DNA from: Smittium mucronatum
Lineage: Eukaryota; Kickxellomycota; Harpellomycetes; Harpellales; Legeriomycetaceae
NCBI GenBank assembly: GCA_001953115.1
Contig: LSSL01005754.1
Span: forward strand, 1 to 24,865
Reading direction: 5' to 3'
Length of the DNA stretch: 24,865 bases
A program made the translations under genes and the position numbers. Each line of letters begins with the position of its first letter. The first letter of the stretch is position 1. The notes beneath the pieces were generated by a model. It was not told the origin of the DNA and did not search any database. It was given only the letters and a program-made list of their open reading frames with translations. Below, one piece after another: positions 1 through 9,465 of this stretch.

Positions 1-14
1 CCCCCCCCCCCCCC
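1..14. repeat. Poly-C run at the window edge
   Basis: Fourteen consecutive C residues open the window, in DNA that is otherwise strongly AT-rich. Read on the minus strand this is a G run at the end of a sequence, the form that two-colour sequencing chemistry gives when signal is lost at read ends. It may therefore be an artefact at a contig end rather than genomic sequence. A real homopolymer cannot be excluded, because another G run lies at 20308-20319. Confidence 0.8.
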
Positions 15-325
15 AAGGTGTTTCTCGACCTGCTCCAACTGAGCTGGATCGGGAGAAGAAACACTAACACTTTCGCTAAAATTATTTTTTTGAGCAAAAA
101 ATTGCTCAATTGTGTTTCTAGGGGCGATTCATTAAGTCCTATAACAATATTTAGAATTTTTGAGCCTAATCTCATGCTCTTAAGTTTATATATTAGAATT
201 ATATGAGGGTAAATATCGTAGACTTTTAAGAAAAAATAAAGTCTATCCATGTTTCCATACCTATCAATTCCTTTTTTTAATGGTTTCTTACAAAATAGTA
301 GATTTAGAGACGCATTCCTCACTGG
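1..325 (-). CDS. Unidentified protein, 5' part or internal exon, runs off the window
   Basis: One minus-strand frame is free of stops from the TGA at 326-328 to the window edge, about 108 codons, which is long for DNA this AT-rich. It has in-frame ATGs at 250 and 175 and a plausible acceptor (TTTTTTGACCAG) just before its upstream end. The peptide includes GIDRYGNMDRLYFFLKVYDIY and looks like a helical, basic cytoplasmic protein; I do not recognise the family. A separate ATG at 405 opens a short frame (MSGKLNEKYNFKRAFLM) that could be the first exon, joined by a very short intron or broken by a one-base shift at the T run. A second minus-strand frame near the edge (SSPDPAQLEQVEKHLG) looks more protein-like than the main frame there, so a one-base slip in the A run near 94-100 is possible. 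The gene lies about 90-170 bp downstream of AASS on the same strand. It may be intact, mis-sequenced or decayed. Confidence 0.4.
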
Positions 326-493
326 TCAAAAAATAATCTATACAAATCTAAACTCATTAAAAATGCGCGTTTAAAATTATATTTTTCATTAAGCTTTCCA
401 CTCATTATAAAAATAATATTATAATAAAGTAAATTTATTTTGAATGCGACTATTCTTATACTTCAATTGTGTAAATTATAATATATGATAGTT

Positions 494-3400
494 TCATTGA
501 ATTTTTGATACTATACTGGCATATTTAGCAGATCCGAAAGATTCATATTTATCAACTTTTTCGACAAACCTTATAGAATCATTCATATGTAGATGATCCA
601 AACGATTCATGATAGGCAAATAGAACTCCTTAATAGTTGGTCTAATAACACCTTTTGCTATTGTAGGCTTTTCCAAAATTATTTTAGTTGCGATAGCGGC
701 TGGGATACCAACGGTTCTAGCCATTGCAGTCTCGCCTTTTTTTTTGGAATTCCCTAAAGTCCCATATGTTACTAATGAAGAGCTATGTAGTTCATACTCG
801 TTAGAAGAAAATTCTGCGATAAATTCGTGATTTAAGACGACCATATCTCTTTCAGTCGGTGTGTAATATAGATTTTTTTGAAGGATTTGACCGAAAACAT
901 CCAAAACTGTGGGACCAGTCAGTTCATAACTTTGATAATCTTTCGTGTCGCCGATTAAACCAAAGCTAAGTTAAAAATATTATAAAAATTCACTAGGATA
1001 CTTTGTTTACCTTTTTAATAAACTTAATAAATTTACCTTTTCAAACTTTTTGTAATAAGAGATGTGATTCTGTTGTCTTTAGACAATCCAAGTTTCTTTG
1101 ATACTGCATCTGTCACGGAGGAATAGTCATTATATCTAACTCCTAATACATAATTAGTAAAATCCGAGCCATCTTTGAAGGAAGTAGAGCCATTATTCTC
1201 ACTGAGTGGCTTTAAATCTAAGAAACCAAGTTTAGAAAAACCATTCATAAGCTCTGAATATCCTTTAAATCTCAAAGTTCCTCTTAACATAGAATCCAAA
1301 TCTTTGAAGTTCAAGCCATATACATCAATATATGATAGACTATCCCTATTAGCCAATCCCTCAAAGGAGAACCCTTTAAATAAAGGAACGTTCTTAAAAT
1401 TTCTTTCTAAGAGATCATCTCCTTTGATCTCGATCATTTCTTTATTCAATAAGAATTTAGCTGGATTCAAACCAGCAGTTAGCACACCCCTTGGGGACCA
1501 AGAAAATTTATATCCCAATGGGTTGTTCCCATTTTCCGCTGCAGGAAGACCTCCACACCAAGAAATAAAGGATTTCACTTTACCCCCTCTGTCTTTTATG
1601 TTGTCGATTATCTTCATAGCACTACAATGATCTATTCCTGGGTCAAGACCGATCTCGTTTAATATGGTTACACCATTATTCTTTGCACTATAAGGATATT
1701 AAAATCCATCAAATTGGGTTAGTAACAACCATGAAAAAAAATGTTCTTTCGAATCTATCAAATTTAAAAGTGGCAAACCTTTCATCGAGAGACTTCATTT
1801 CATATGATATATAACTGGCAGTTACCATATTTTTTCTATGTCTAATAGCACTTTTTGCAAAAATTGGGTGTAAAGGAGCTGGTAACATACTGACTACAAT
1901 ATCGTTATCAGATACAAGTCTATCCACAGACTCTAAATTATTAGCATCCAGATCGTATACCTTTGTATATTTAAAGTTTGATGACAAGTCTTCAGCTTCT
2001 TTTCTATTATTACTAGCTATTGAAACTTCGATATTCCCTTGGTCCTCTAAATATTTAATGAATGGACCTGTAACCATTCCAGATCCAGCCAAAAGAACCT
2101 TCTTTAAGCTGTTATCTATTACAACTATTTTTGAAGCGTCTTCTTTAATTTTTTTTAACATATCATATAAATGAGAATGCTCGGACTTCAGCTTTTTACT
2201 CTCGGTGATAATTGAGTTCTTTAGAATCTCGTTTTCGAAATTGTTTTTAACCTAAAACATATTTTTTGCGAAAAAAAAAAATATTAAAAATAAGGGTAAA
2301 TAATATGATAAATAAAAATCCTGGTACCATTTCCAAAACTGTGGGATAAAGAAGCTTTGAAAAATTAAAGCTAGACTCATCTGGTAGCTCAGTGGGAAGG
2401 TTGTCAATGGACATTATTTGGACTCCTTCTTTGCTAATGCTGTAAAAAAATACTTGATTTTATAAGAGATCCAAGATTAATAATAAAAATTCTAAATTAC
2501 TCTTGGTGATGATGATCTTTAATAGAGTCATAGTAAAAAAATGGCTTATCGATGATTGAAGCTTTGTTTGTAAATTCGATACTCCCCTTAAAAATTCGTA
2601 ATAAGGTATATTAACTAAGATATTCATAAAGAAGAAAAGTAATGATATACCTCGATGTCACAACTGATATCAGATATGGTTATCAATCTGTACTTATTTT
2701 TTGGGTCTTGTTTGATCTTTTTTAGCTGCTTTTTGGTTAGCAACTTTGGATATTTATCATTCCAAAAAATCCCATGAACCAAAAGAGTGGTGAAAGGTGC
2801 AATCTAAAACAAAACAAAAAGTTAAGAAAAATCGAAAAAAATTAATATATATACAAAGAGAATTTATAATTAACACACCTTTTCATGAAAATTTGAGGAG
2901 TACAGCTCAGGATTAGATTTATATTCATTGTAATCAAAAGCACCGTCTGATTTTCGATATGCATAGTCTTTAGCATTAACTTTGACACCATAGACCTTGT
3001 TCAAATATTTAAAACTTCCATCATAGTTTTTTACGAAGCTTTCAAGATCTTTAGGTTCAATATATTCGTGTGGCAAGCATTCAAAAACTTCTTTAACACC
3101 CTAGAATTTTGATTTGGTATTTACAGATGAGCACAAAAAATAACTAAACTATTGATGATTCTCTTACCTGCGAAACATTTCCAGACCCTGTTATTGTAAA
3201 AACCACTGGCCCAAAATCTTTAGGAACCCCGTTCTCTTCAATAAGCTTCCCCACTAACTTTAAATGGTTTTTTATGGAATCGAGAGATGGGTATACGTGG
3301 GACATTCCTACATGCTGAATTAAGAAGTAAAATGATTATGAGAAGATAAGAATGAAGGGAGATGTCAATCTTACAATGAAAGGAGAATTGTATCCCATAG

Positions 3401-4139
3401 CTAACATTTTTTGACCCAGGCCGTGTACTCCATCAATCATTCCAGCATAACCAGCATATTTTCCAAACATCACAAGTCTTTTTTTTGTGATAGGGTCTCT
3501 AATCAGTTCGTAATCCACTAATCTTATATTCTAATTTCGAAAAAAATTATTTTTAAAATAGAAGATACATTTCCACAAGAGAATGAAATAGATATAGGAA
3601 TAGTAACCTTGTCTAATAAAGTTTGAAGAAGTTTTGCGTTGTATAATTGACCTTTGTGGGTATGGGAAAACATAGCATATGTTTTATCTGGGATTATTTT
3701 AGATATAGGAACTTCCTTAATTCCCAATATTATGTCAGCTACTCCAAGATCCTCTGAAACAAGTGCCCCTGCCTGAATAAAAAAAAAAAATTTTAATCAG
3801 ACCATATTCACTATGAATGTCTTTAGTAAATTTACAAACCTTTTCATATGATAAATCGTTATAAATTCTGTTTTTGGATGGCTGTATAAATACATTCGTT
3901 CCGGTTTCCTCTATCAATCTTTTGACATCAGCTGGGGTCAAAGGAGATCTACGTTCCCAAATATTCTTATCTTCTCTTCGTATTCCTACAGACAAAATTC
4001 CAGACTTCGGGTATGTAGAATAGTACATTTTTCGATTATGAATTGGCCTAGAGAAATATCCGGCTCCAGAATCCAGTGTCTTCTTCCAAAATCCAAACGG
4101 AATTGGTTTCAAGTTTTTTAGTGCATTCATGTTATTCAT
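494..4139 (-). CDS. AASS: Alpha-aminoadipic semialdehyde synthase (bifunctional LKR/SDH)
   Basis: The enzyme catalyses the first two steps of lysine breakdown by the saccharopine route, normally in mitochondria. The N-terminal half joins lysine and 2-oxoglutarate into saccharopine; the C-terminal half splits saccharopine into glutamate and aminoadipic semialdehyde. Eleven exons join in frame: 4139-3840, 3772-3608, 3530-3375, 3314-3168, 3100-2879, 2803-2651, 2586-2501, 2439-2328, 2251-1779, 1687-1037, 965-494. The total is 2,937 nt, or 978 residues plus TGA (human about 926). All ten introns are GT-AG, 60-91 nt long, seven in phase 0 and three in phase 2. Residues 1-45 are basic and Ser/Tyr-rich, as in a mitochondrial presequence. 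The LKR half shows IRREDKNIWERRSPLTP (about 53-69), FSHT (135-138) and Rossmann-type GSGNVS (250-255). The SDH half shows the nucleotide loop GSGMVTGP (503-510), EIGLDPGIDH (616-625) and WCGGLPAAENGNNPLGYKFS. I chose the ATG at 4139 because upstream in-frame triplets offer only a TTG. The gene looks intact. Exon edges are inferred from splice signals and homology remembered from the family. Confidence 0.95.
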
Positions 4140-4478
4140 TTTTTTCAGTAAAAAAAAGCTCAAGATGAAAAATCAAAAATCGATAAAATGAAGATAGAAT
4201 CGAAAGTGAGAAATGTTGATGAAGTAAGGGATATTAACTAAGCTCAATTATCTGGGTAATTAAGGACTCCAAAGAGATTGCAAGGATAGAAATAAGAACT
4301 ATTTCTTTTGAGGAACTTATACTTATTCAATAAATTTGAAATCCAGCAATGTTAGTCAAGATGCTAGCAATTTTAAACAAATATTAGTACACTATATCTC
4401 AATTTTTTAGTTATCTGCTAGTGAAGTGTTATCAGTAATATTAATTAAAAAAATCGAAAAAATTTAAACAGTATAAAT
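4140..4478. other. Spacer upstream of AASS, no confirmed gene
   Basis: The stretch should contain the AASS promoter. On the plus strand an ATG at 4188 opens a 17-codon frame. A 41-nt GT-AG intron (4224-4264) could extend it to a 34-residue peptide ending at 4333. That intron would be shorter than any placed in this window, so I do not call a gene. The rest is AT-rich with no recognisable motif. Confidence 0.5.
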
Positions 4479-5004
4479 CTACAATTCAACAATTTGCTTT
4501 TCAAATATTGGGAATACCCCTCCCTTTATAGTTTTTCGATACCAGTAAACAATGGGCTTTTTTCCTTTTAGTTTGGGGTATACAAACGCTTTGTCCAACC
4601 TACTCAGGCCATTTATTGGGTAATTAAATGCAATATTTATACACGAATTCATTTGAGGGGCGAATTGAACGAATAGACTTTAAACACAACTGATAAAATT
4701 GAAATATGTTTCATATTTAATTGTTTAAATTAATAATATTCCAGCCATAAAATAAATCTAATAGATTGAAATATATCGAAAAAAACCAAAACAATTGAAG
4801 CACATGGTGGTCGGTGACATGTTTTAATTTCACGAAGATTTTAACTTTTGTGCTCAGAAAGTTCTTCAATCGATAATTCGGTACAATTTCGAGAAACCTA
4901 GTCAAAATTTCCATCGTTGGCCAATAAATTTGAATTATACTAATATTAAAAACAAAGAAATAAGGTAAAAGTAAAACAATGGCGTAATTTTCCTCGCCAA
5001 ACAA
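4479..5004 (-). pseudogene. Unidentified coding stretch, possibly decayed
   Basis: Two open stretches lie in the same direction. The downstream one (4679-4479, 66 codons to TAG) reads like real protein, with segments such as INIAFNYPINGLSRLDKAF and KKPIVYWYRKTIKGGVFP. The upstream one (5004-4717, 95 codons) is hydrophobic (YAIVLLLPYFFVFNISII) and suggests a membrane segment. A GTTTCT donor after 4898 and an AAAG acceptor before 4677 would join them in frame, with a 220-nt intron. I found no start codon for the upstream part: the nearest in-frame ATG, about 36 nt upstream, is separated from it by TAG. The stretch is either the 3' end of a gene whose first exons I could not place or a degraded gene. 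I recognise no family. It runs in the same direction as AASS, 340 bp upstream of its start. Confidence 0.3.
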
Positions 5005-6153
5005 CTAAACGAAAACTCGTAATGCATTAAATAGCTTCATAGGCTAATCTTATTATTTATAACTTCCCACGACTTGATATATTCCTATTTAAAGTGGATT
5101 AACTCCGTGTCTTTTGAATCATGAATACCACTGGTGGTAGATATAAAATTAGTGAGTTTATTTCATAACCCATTACTTAAAAAATATATACTATCCCTAA
5201 TAATTATTTAAATATAAGGAGCATTTCATCATTAGTCGGAAATTCGGTTAATATATAGAGTCGTTTAATGGTGATTCGATAACTTCTTCATTATCTAAGC
5301 GGGTTTGTAGAAATTTCGGAATCTCATCTGTAACAATAGTCTAATTATTAACTGTTTCATCGTCTCTGGGACATTTCTTGCTATTTTCATAACTAGCAAC
5401 GATGCTATTTTGATAAATTAACGTAATATTGGACAAATACTTGAAATTGGAAAAAATATGTATAAATTTATCAAATCGTTTGTTTTACACAATTAGAGAC
5501 GAAAAAGTTAAAATTGCAATAAAATTTTCAGAAAAAGTCCAAGTAATAAATTGCAAAAAGATTTTACAGTTTATCATCAAAAAATCTTAAAAATATAGCA
5601 TAATTATACTAATCTAAGTCGGCAATCTTTTCATTTTGCACCAAGTACCAAAGTAATGTGTCCAGAGATACTCGTGGACTCTAAACTCAATAGATTTGAG
5701 GTCTCAGTTATAAAATTTGCTAGTTTATATTCTTGATGTTAATTTTTTTCTTTGAACAAGAAAAATAATCAAAGAAGAAATCTTAATATTTCTAATATTT
5801 ACGATTTTTTAACCGCATCTGCATTAGAAAGCTTTCATTTAGCCTCTTAAGCCCCTATTTGACTATTTTAAAATTTCAATTTCCTTTTTGGGACTTGAGA
5901 AAATAAAATCAAAGCTTTTATTTACTTATGATAAATTGTTTTTTGATTGGGGCCGATTCTTTGTGTATCCTAATACACTATTCCGAAACCATTTTATAAG
6001 GGGAAAGCATCTTTGTAACACGGGGTTTTTTTAGCGGTAGTCAATATAGATACTTATGTCATAATTAGCTAATCCAGCTGGTCTTTTTCTACAGGGGTTA
6101 AAAATAAATTATCCCCTAAGAGTGAAATACCTTAACGTGGTTTAGGGGCTTGA
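5005..6153. other. Intergenic region, nothing identified up to the GC island
   Basis: Both strands are broken by frequent stops. The longest protein-like piece is a 29-codon minus-strand frame near 5613-5700, too short to support. From about 5950 onward GC rises and the sequence becomes less repetitive, leading into the structured RNA candidate. Near 6092 the string CTACAGGGGTT matches the start of the transposon at 23812 for 11 bases, but no matching second end was seen. Confidence 0.5.
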
Positions 6154-6177
6154 TAGTGTACTTTTAGAAGTACACTA
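6154..6177. repeat. Perfect 10-bp hairpin with 4-base loop
   Basis: The arms TAGTGTACTT and AAGTACACTA are perfect reverse complements around the loop TTAG. The hairpin sits about 140 bp upstream of the candidate MRP RNA, inside the higher-GC island. It could be part of a promoter, of a second structured RNA or of a remnant transposon end; nothing else decides between these. Confidence 0.75.
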
Positions 6178-6234
6178 ATCTAAAATTTCACGCAACGTTG
6201 TACTATTCTTGGCTAGGAGTAGTGGAGACGGCGC

Positions 6235-6265
6235 ACAGCGATTCGGAGGACAGCGATTCCAGAGG
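6235..6265. repeat. Two-copy 15-bp tandem repeat
   Basis: The 10-mer ACAGCGATTC occurs at 6235 and 6250, followed by GGAGG and CAGAGG respectively, giving a period of 15 bp. It lies 50-80 bp upstream of the proposed RNA 5' end, where factor-binding sites of a pol III gene would be expected. No TATA-like element was seen at the usual distance. Confidence 0.6.
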
Positions 6266-6315
6266 AGGATCATCTCGAATCAGAAGGAAAGTATCGTTTA
6301 GCGCAGCTGGGACAT

Positions 6316-6650
6316 AGACTATTGCTCAAGTCCAGCGTTCCACAGTCAGGCGGATCTCGACGTCTAACAGCTATTTGTAGGAAAGTCATGTCGATCAAAC
6401 CCAAATTTGGGTAGGAGCCTAATTTTATTAATCCTGTTAGAAGAAGCTCTGATTGGGAGATCAGTAGCTTTAATGATCTATTGATCGTTGAAAAAGTTCT
6501 TAATTCATAACCCTTAAGGCCTCATTCATACACCTAATTGAAGCAATGCCAGGATATTATTTGGTGGTTGGTAGATTGCACCCTTTTCCCGTAGGTACGC
6601 AGCCGGTAGTCCGGCAGAGGAGCTTATTTTAGTTAGGATAATAGTCTTTT
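6316..6650 (+). ncRNA. Candidate RNase MRP RNA (or RNase P RNA)
   Basis: RNase MRP and P RNAs are pol III transcripts that process pre-rRNA and pre-tRNA. P1: AGACUAUU (6316-6323) pairs perfectly with AAUAGUCU (6640-6647). P2: CAAGU and AGC (6327-6331, 6334-6336) pair with GCU and AUUUG (6370-6377), with a CC bulge. P3: GUU/AAC extends P2, then an asymmetric internal loop, then AGGCG (6348-6352) pairs with CGUCU (6361-6365) around an 8-nt loop, matching the eukaryotic helix-loop-helix P3. GGAAAGUC at 6380-6387, about nucleotide 65, fits CR-I. Near the 3' end UACGCA is followed by the hairpin GCCGG-UAGU-CCGGC (6602-6615) and AGAGGAGCUUAUUUU (6616-6630), which fits CR-V. GGAGCUUAUU is nearer to MRP than to P in my recollection. 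Length, about 335 nt, is normal. Weak point: CR-I/CR-V pairing (P4) is only about four pairs plus a bulge. A better complement to CR-V, AAGCUCU at 6444-6450, is badly placed. The strand follows from motif order and the terminal T run. Confidence 0.6.
6647..6650 (+). terminator. Pol III-type T run closing the RNA
   Basis: Four T residues directly follow the 3' strand of helix P1 (the first T pairs within P1). Ending a transcript at a short T run immediately after P1 is usual for pol III-made RNase P and MRP RNAs. A second T run follows at 6661-6664 as a possible back-up. Confidence 0.5.
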
Positions 6651-9465
6651 CTAAACGACCTTTTCTATTTTTCAAATTTTTTTAGTATAGCTTTTAATGG
6701 CGTTATCTTACAATAAAATTCAGTGATACGAAAAAAAAATCAAAAAAAAATTATATTGATATTAGTTTATTAAGTTAAATGAATGCTACTATATTCAGAT
6801 TGAAGATGGGATTCGGTTGTGGAAATTTGACTATTTTTAATTAAATGTCAAACCATTTTAAATCCTCCCCTCCCAATTTTAAATCATGTGTTGATAAATA
6901 TTATCTGTCTTAAACTAAAACTTTTTCTATTAAATAACTATTATATCCTTCCATTTTTAGCTTTTTTACTACAGATTCTGTAAGCGGATATAACTTGTAA
7001 AATTCATAGAAAATCAGTGGCGAATAAAATGTGGATATAAGGTTGATCGACACTTTAAACGATAATAAATTCTTCTCTCAACCTGCCATTAGCTTGGCTA
7101 AAGTGATCTGTTTTTATTTTATTTTTTATAAGTGAGTTTGCGGTTTTTCTGCGCTTTATAAACATGATTGCGATTTCCTATATTCGTTATTTTGAAGTTT
7201 AATGACATTTTAGCAAAATTCAAAAAAATAATCTTTTTTTATTCATTTTCTCTTTTTTTTTATTAGTTAAAAAGTCCCAAAAAAATGTCTAGCTATTTTT
7301 GCTTGAATAAGAACCTTTATTGATAGTAAAAAATCAATATTTTTTTCTTTTTAAACTAAAAACCTTATATCTATCAGTAAATAAAATTTATTTCATTTCT
7401 AATTCAATCAGAATTACAGATCTTGACTCTTCGGAGTTTTAATTGGGCAATACTATGTTCTAAAAAAAGAAATGTTACAAGTATAGGTAGACTTGGAAAA
7501 ACTCGAATCTGATTTGAAAAAAATATTTTTCGTTAATTAATGTTTATCCATCGCTGAATTTTTAACCACTAAACTAGATAATAAAGATTTTATAAAATAT
7601 TTGAACCTCATCGGATATAATCAATTAAATATTTAGGTTTTTTGTTTATTTCGTATCTTTGGTAATGATTGATCTCTTGAGTTTTTCTGTTTAACTGATA
7701 ATAAAAATTTTGTGTTAATATATATATTATTTAATGATAAAATATAGCTACAAATTTAACATAATTAGAGCTATTTTTGCATAAATCAATACTTATTATG
7801 GTAATATACACACTTTAAATTATTTCCAGTTATATATACGTACAAATATTAAGCTTGGTTGGCTATTTTAATAATAATTGTTACTATATGTGATAATTTT
7901 AATATTATGCTTAAAGCTATAAGTTTCATATTTCCAGGATTCACGTGGGCATTTAACCTAAATTTTATCATAAAAAAATTTGCCACATGGCTATAAAATA
8001 TGAGCTTCTACGTTTTTAAATTCTATCAATCATGAATAATTTAATGAAAAATCTCAGCCAGTTTTATTTGCTGCTCACCCCAAAAATGGGCAAATTTTAA
8101 TGATTATATATAAACAAGTAAATAAATCACTAACTGTTTCTGTTTTTAGAAAGAAATTACTTCAATATTGGGTGAATAGCACCTTTTTAATTTTAATTTA
8201 ACCTGCGGTATGAGTATTTTTAAACTTTTATGTAAATTTTCTATTAAATATTAAATATTATTTTTTAATTTGTAATTTGTAATTTTATTAACCACTATTC
8301 ATAAAAATATTTGACTCTTTTCTATTAGATATATTTTTAAAAAAAAGAGTAGGATCTCCAGGATCTGAAAATTTTGAATATAAAGTATAGCCACCAATCT
8401 TTCACTTGGTAAAAAAAATGTGAGATTATAAAAATAAATGTATTTTACGCAAAGTTAAAAAATGATAATAAGATATGAAAAACTGTCGCTAAAAAAAAGA
8501 TATATAACTAACCTGAAAATCAGTTTTTTTTATGAATTTGTAATTGAATAATTTAGTGATTGTTATTTTAAATTTAAATCTCTTATTTTTTCTGTTTTTT
8601 AAACATTCTATTTGATCTAGTCATAAAACTTTTGCTATTTTTTTGCATATTCAATTTAAAATGCTATTGATTTTCTACATTATTGATTCAGTATATCAAT
8701 CGTAACATATAAATATATATATTAGATTTTTTTTCTTTTATTCATATCTTTTCTTCAAGTGTAACAAAAAAATTGAAGTTAGAAGGTTAAATCTTCATAA
8801 AAATAAAAAAAATGTGTTTAAACTTTTTTATAATTATTCAAGTTATTTAAAAACAAATATATCCAATTCTTTGCTTATAAAATCTTTAATTTTTGGGTAA
8901 TATTTGATGGTGACATACCTATATAGGCAAAAAATCAAAATTCGATTTTTTTAAAAAGAATTCTTTGATCAATCTAAACATGTTAAAAATATCAAATTGA
9001 TTAGAATGTCATTTCATGTCAATTTTGATTATTTATTTTTTCAAGTAAAAGTTATTTTTATTGTTTAGGGATATTTATTAGTTTGTAGTGTTTAAATAGC
9101 TATTAATAAATCGGCTTATTAATTTTTATATGTATTAAAATTATTATTAAGTATAATATTTAAGCATTTTTCATTATCATTTTAATCAACGGCATTGATT
9201 ATTTTATTTTTAAAGTGACTTTATCACGTTTAATTGATATTGTTACTACAAAATGGAAATAGAAAAATGCTTTTTAGTCTCGAAAAACTAATAAAGCAAT
9301 TCTATGAGATAAGTTTAAAATTTAAAAACTAAAAACCATATAACCATCAACATATATATATATAAATAAGCTATAAAGATATGGAAGACTGAAGACCGAA
9401 TCAAGGTAAAAAATAGCAAGAAATTTCGAGAAGTATGAAATCTTCGAGATTATCGGATATTAGAC
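6651..9465. other. AT-rich gene-free stretch
   Basis: After about 6690 the sequence becomes dominated by A and T runs and TA-rich simple sequence, for example a short (TA)n tract near 9353-9364. No frame reaches gene length and no tRNA or other structured RNA was recognised. The end nearest 9465 would contain the 3' untranslated region of the RING ligase gene. Confidence 0.6.

Noticed and set aside
18..206. 62-codon plus-strand frame at the window edge
   Set aside because: It overlaps the longer stop-free minus-strand frame, which has the more protein-like content.
1175..1630. 151-codon plus-strand frame
   Set aside because: It is antisense to AASS exon 10, which matches conserved SDH sequence throughout.
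2381..2400. tRNA A-box look-alike TGGTAGCTCAGTGGGAAGG
   Set aside because: It lies in AASS exon 8, where the minus strand codes for PTELPDESS, and no B-box, anticodon arm or acceptor stem follows at tRNA spacing.
4188..4333. Possible two-exon plus-strand peptide beside the AASS start
   Set aside because: It needs a 41-nt intron, shorter than any placed here, and yields only 34 residues with no recognisable feature.
6283..6345. Resemblance to U4 snRNA (AGTATCGT followed by GACTATTGCT)
   Set aside because: The U4 5' stem-loop with its kink-turn and the U6-pairing stretch are missing, and the same bases fit the RNase MRP/P P1 and P2 helices better.
6382..6450. AAGCUCU at 6444-6450 as the true CR-I
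   Set aside because: It pairs better with the CR-V-like motif, but it lacks the GGAAAGUC signature and would leave about 120 nt between P1 and CR-I, disrupting the good P2-P3 fit.
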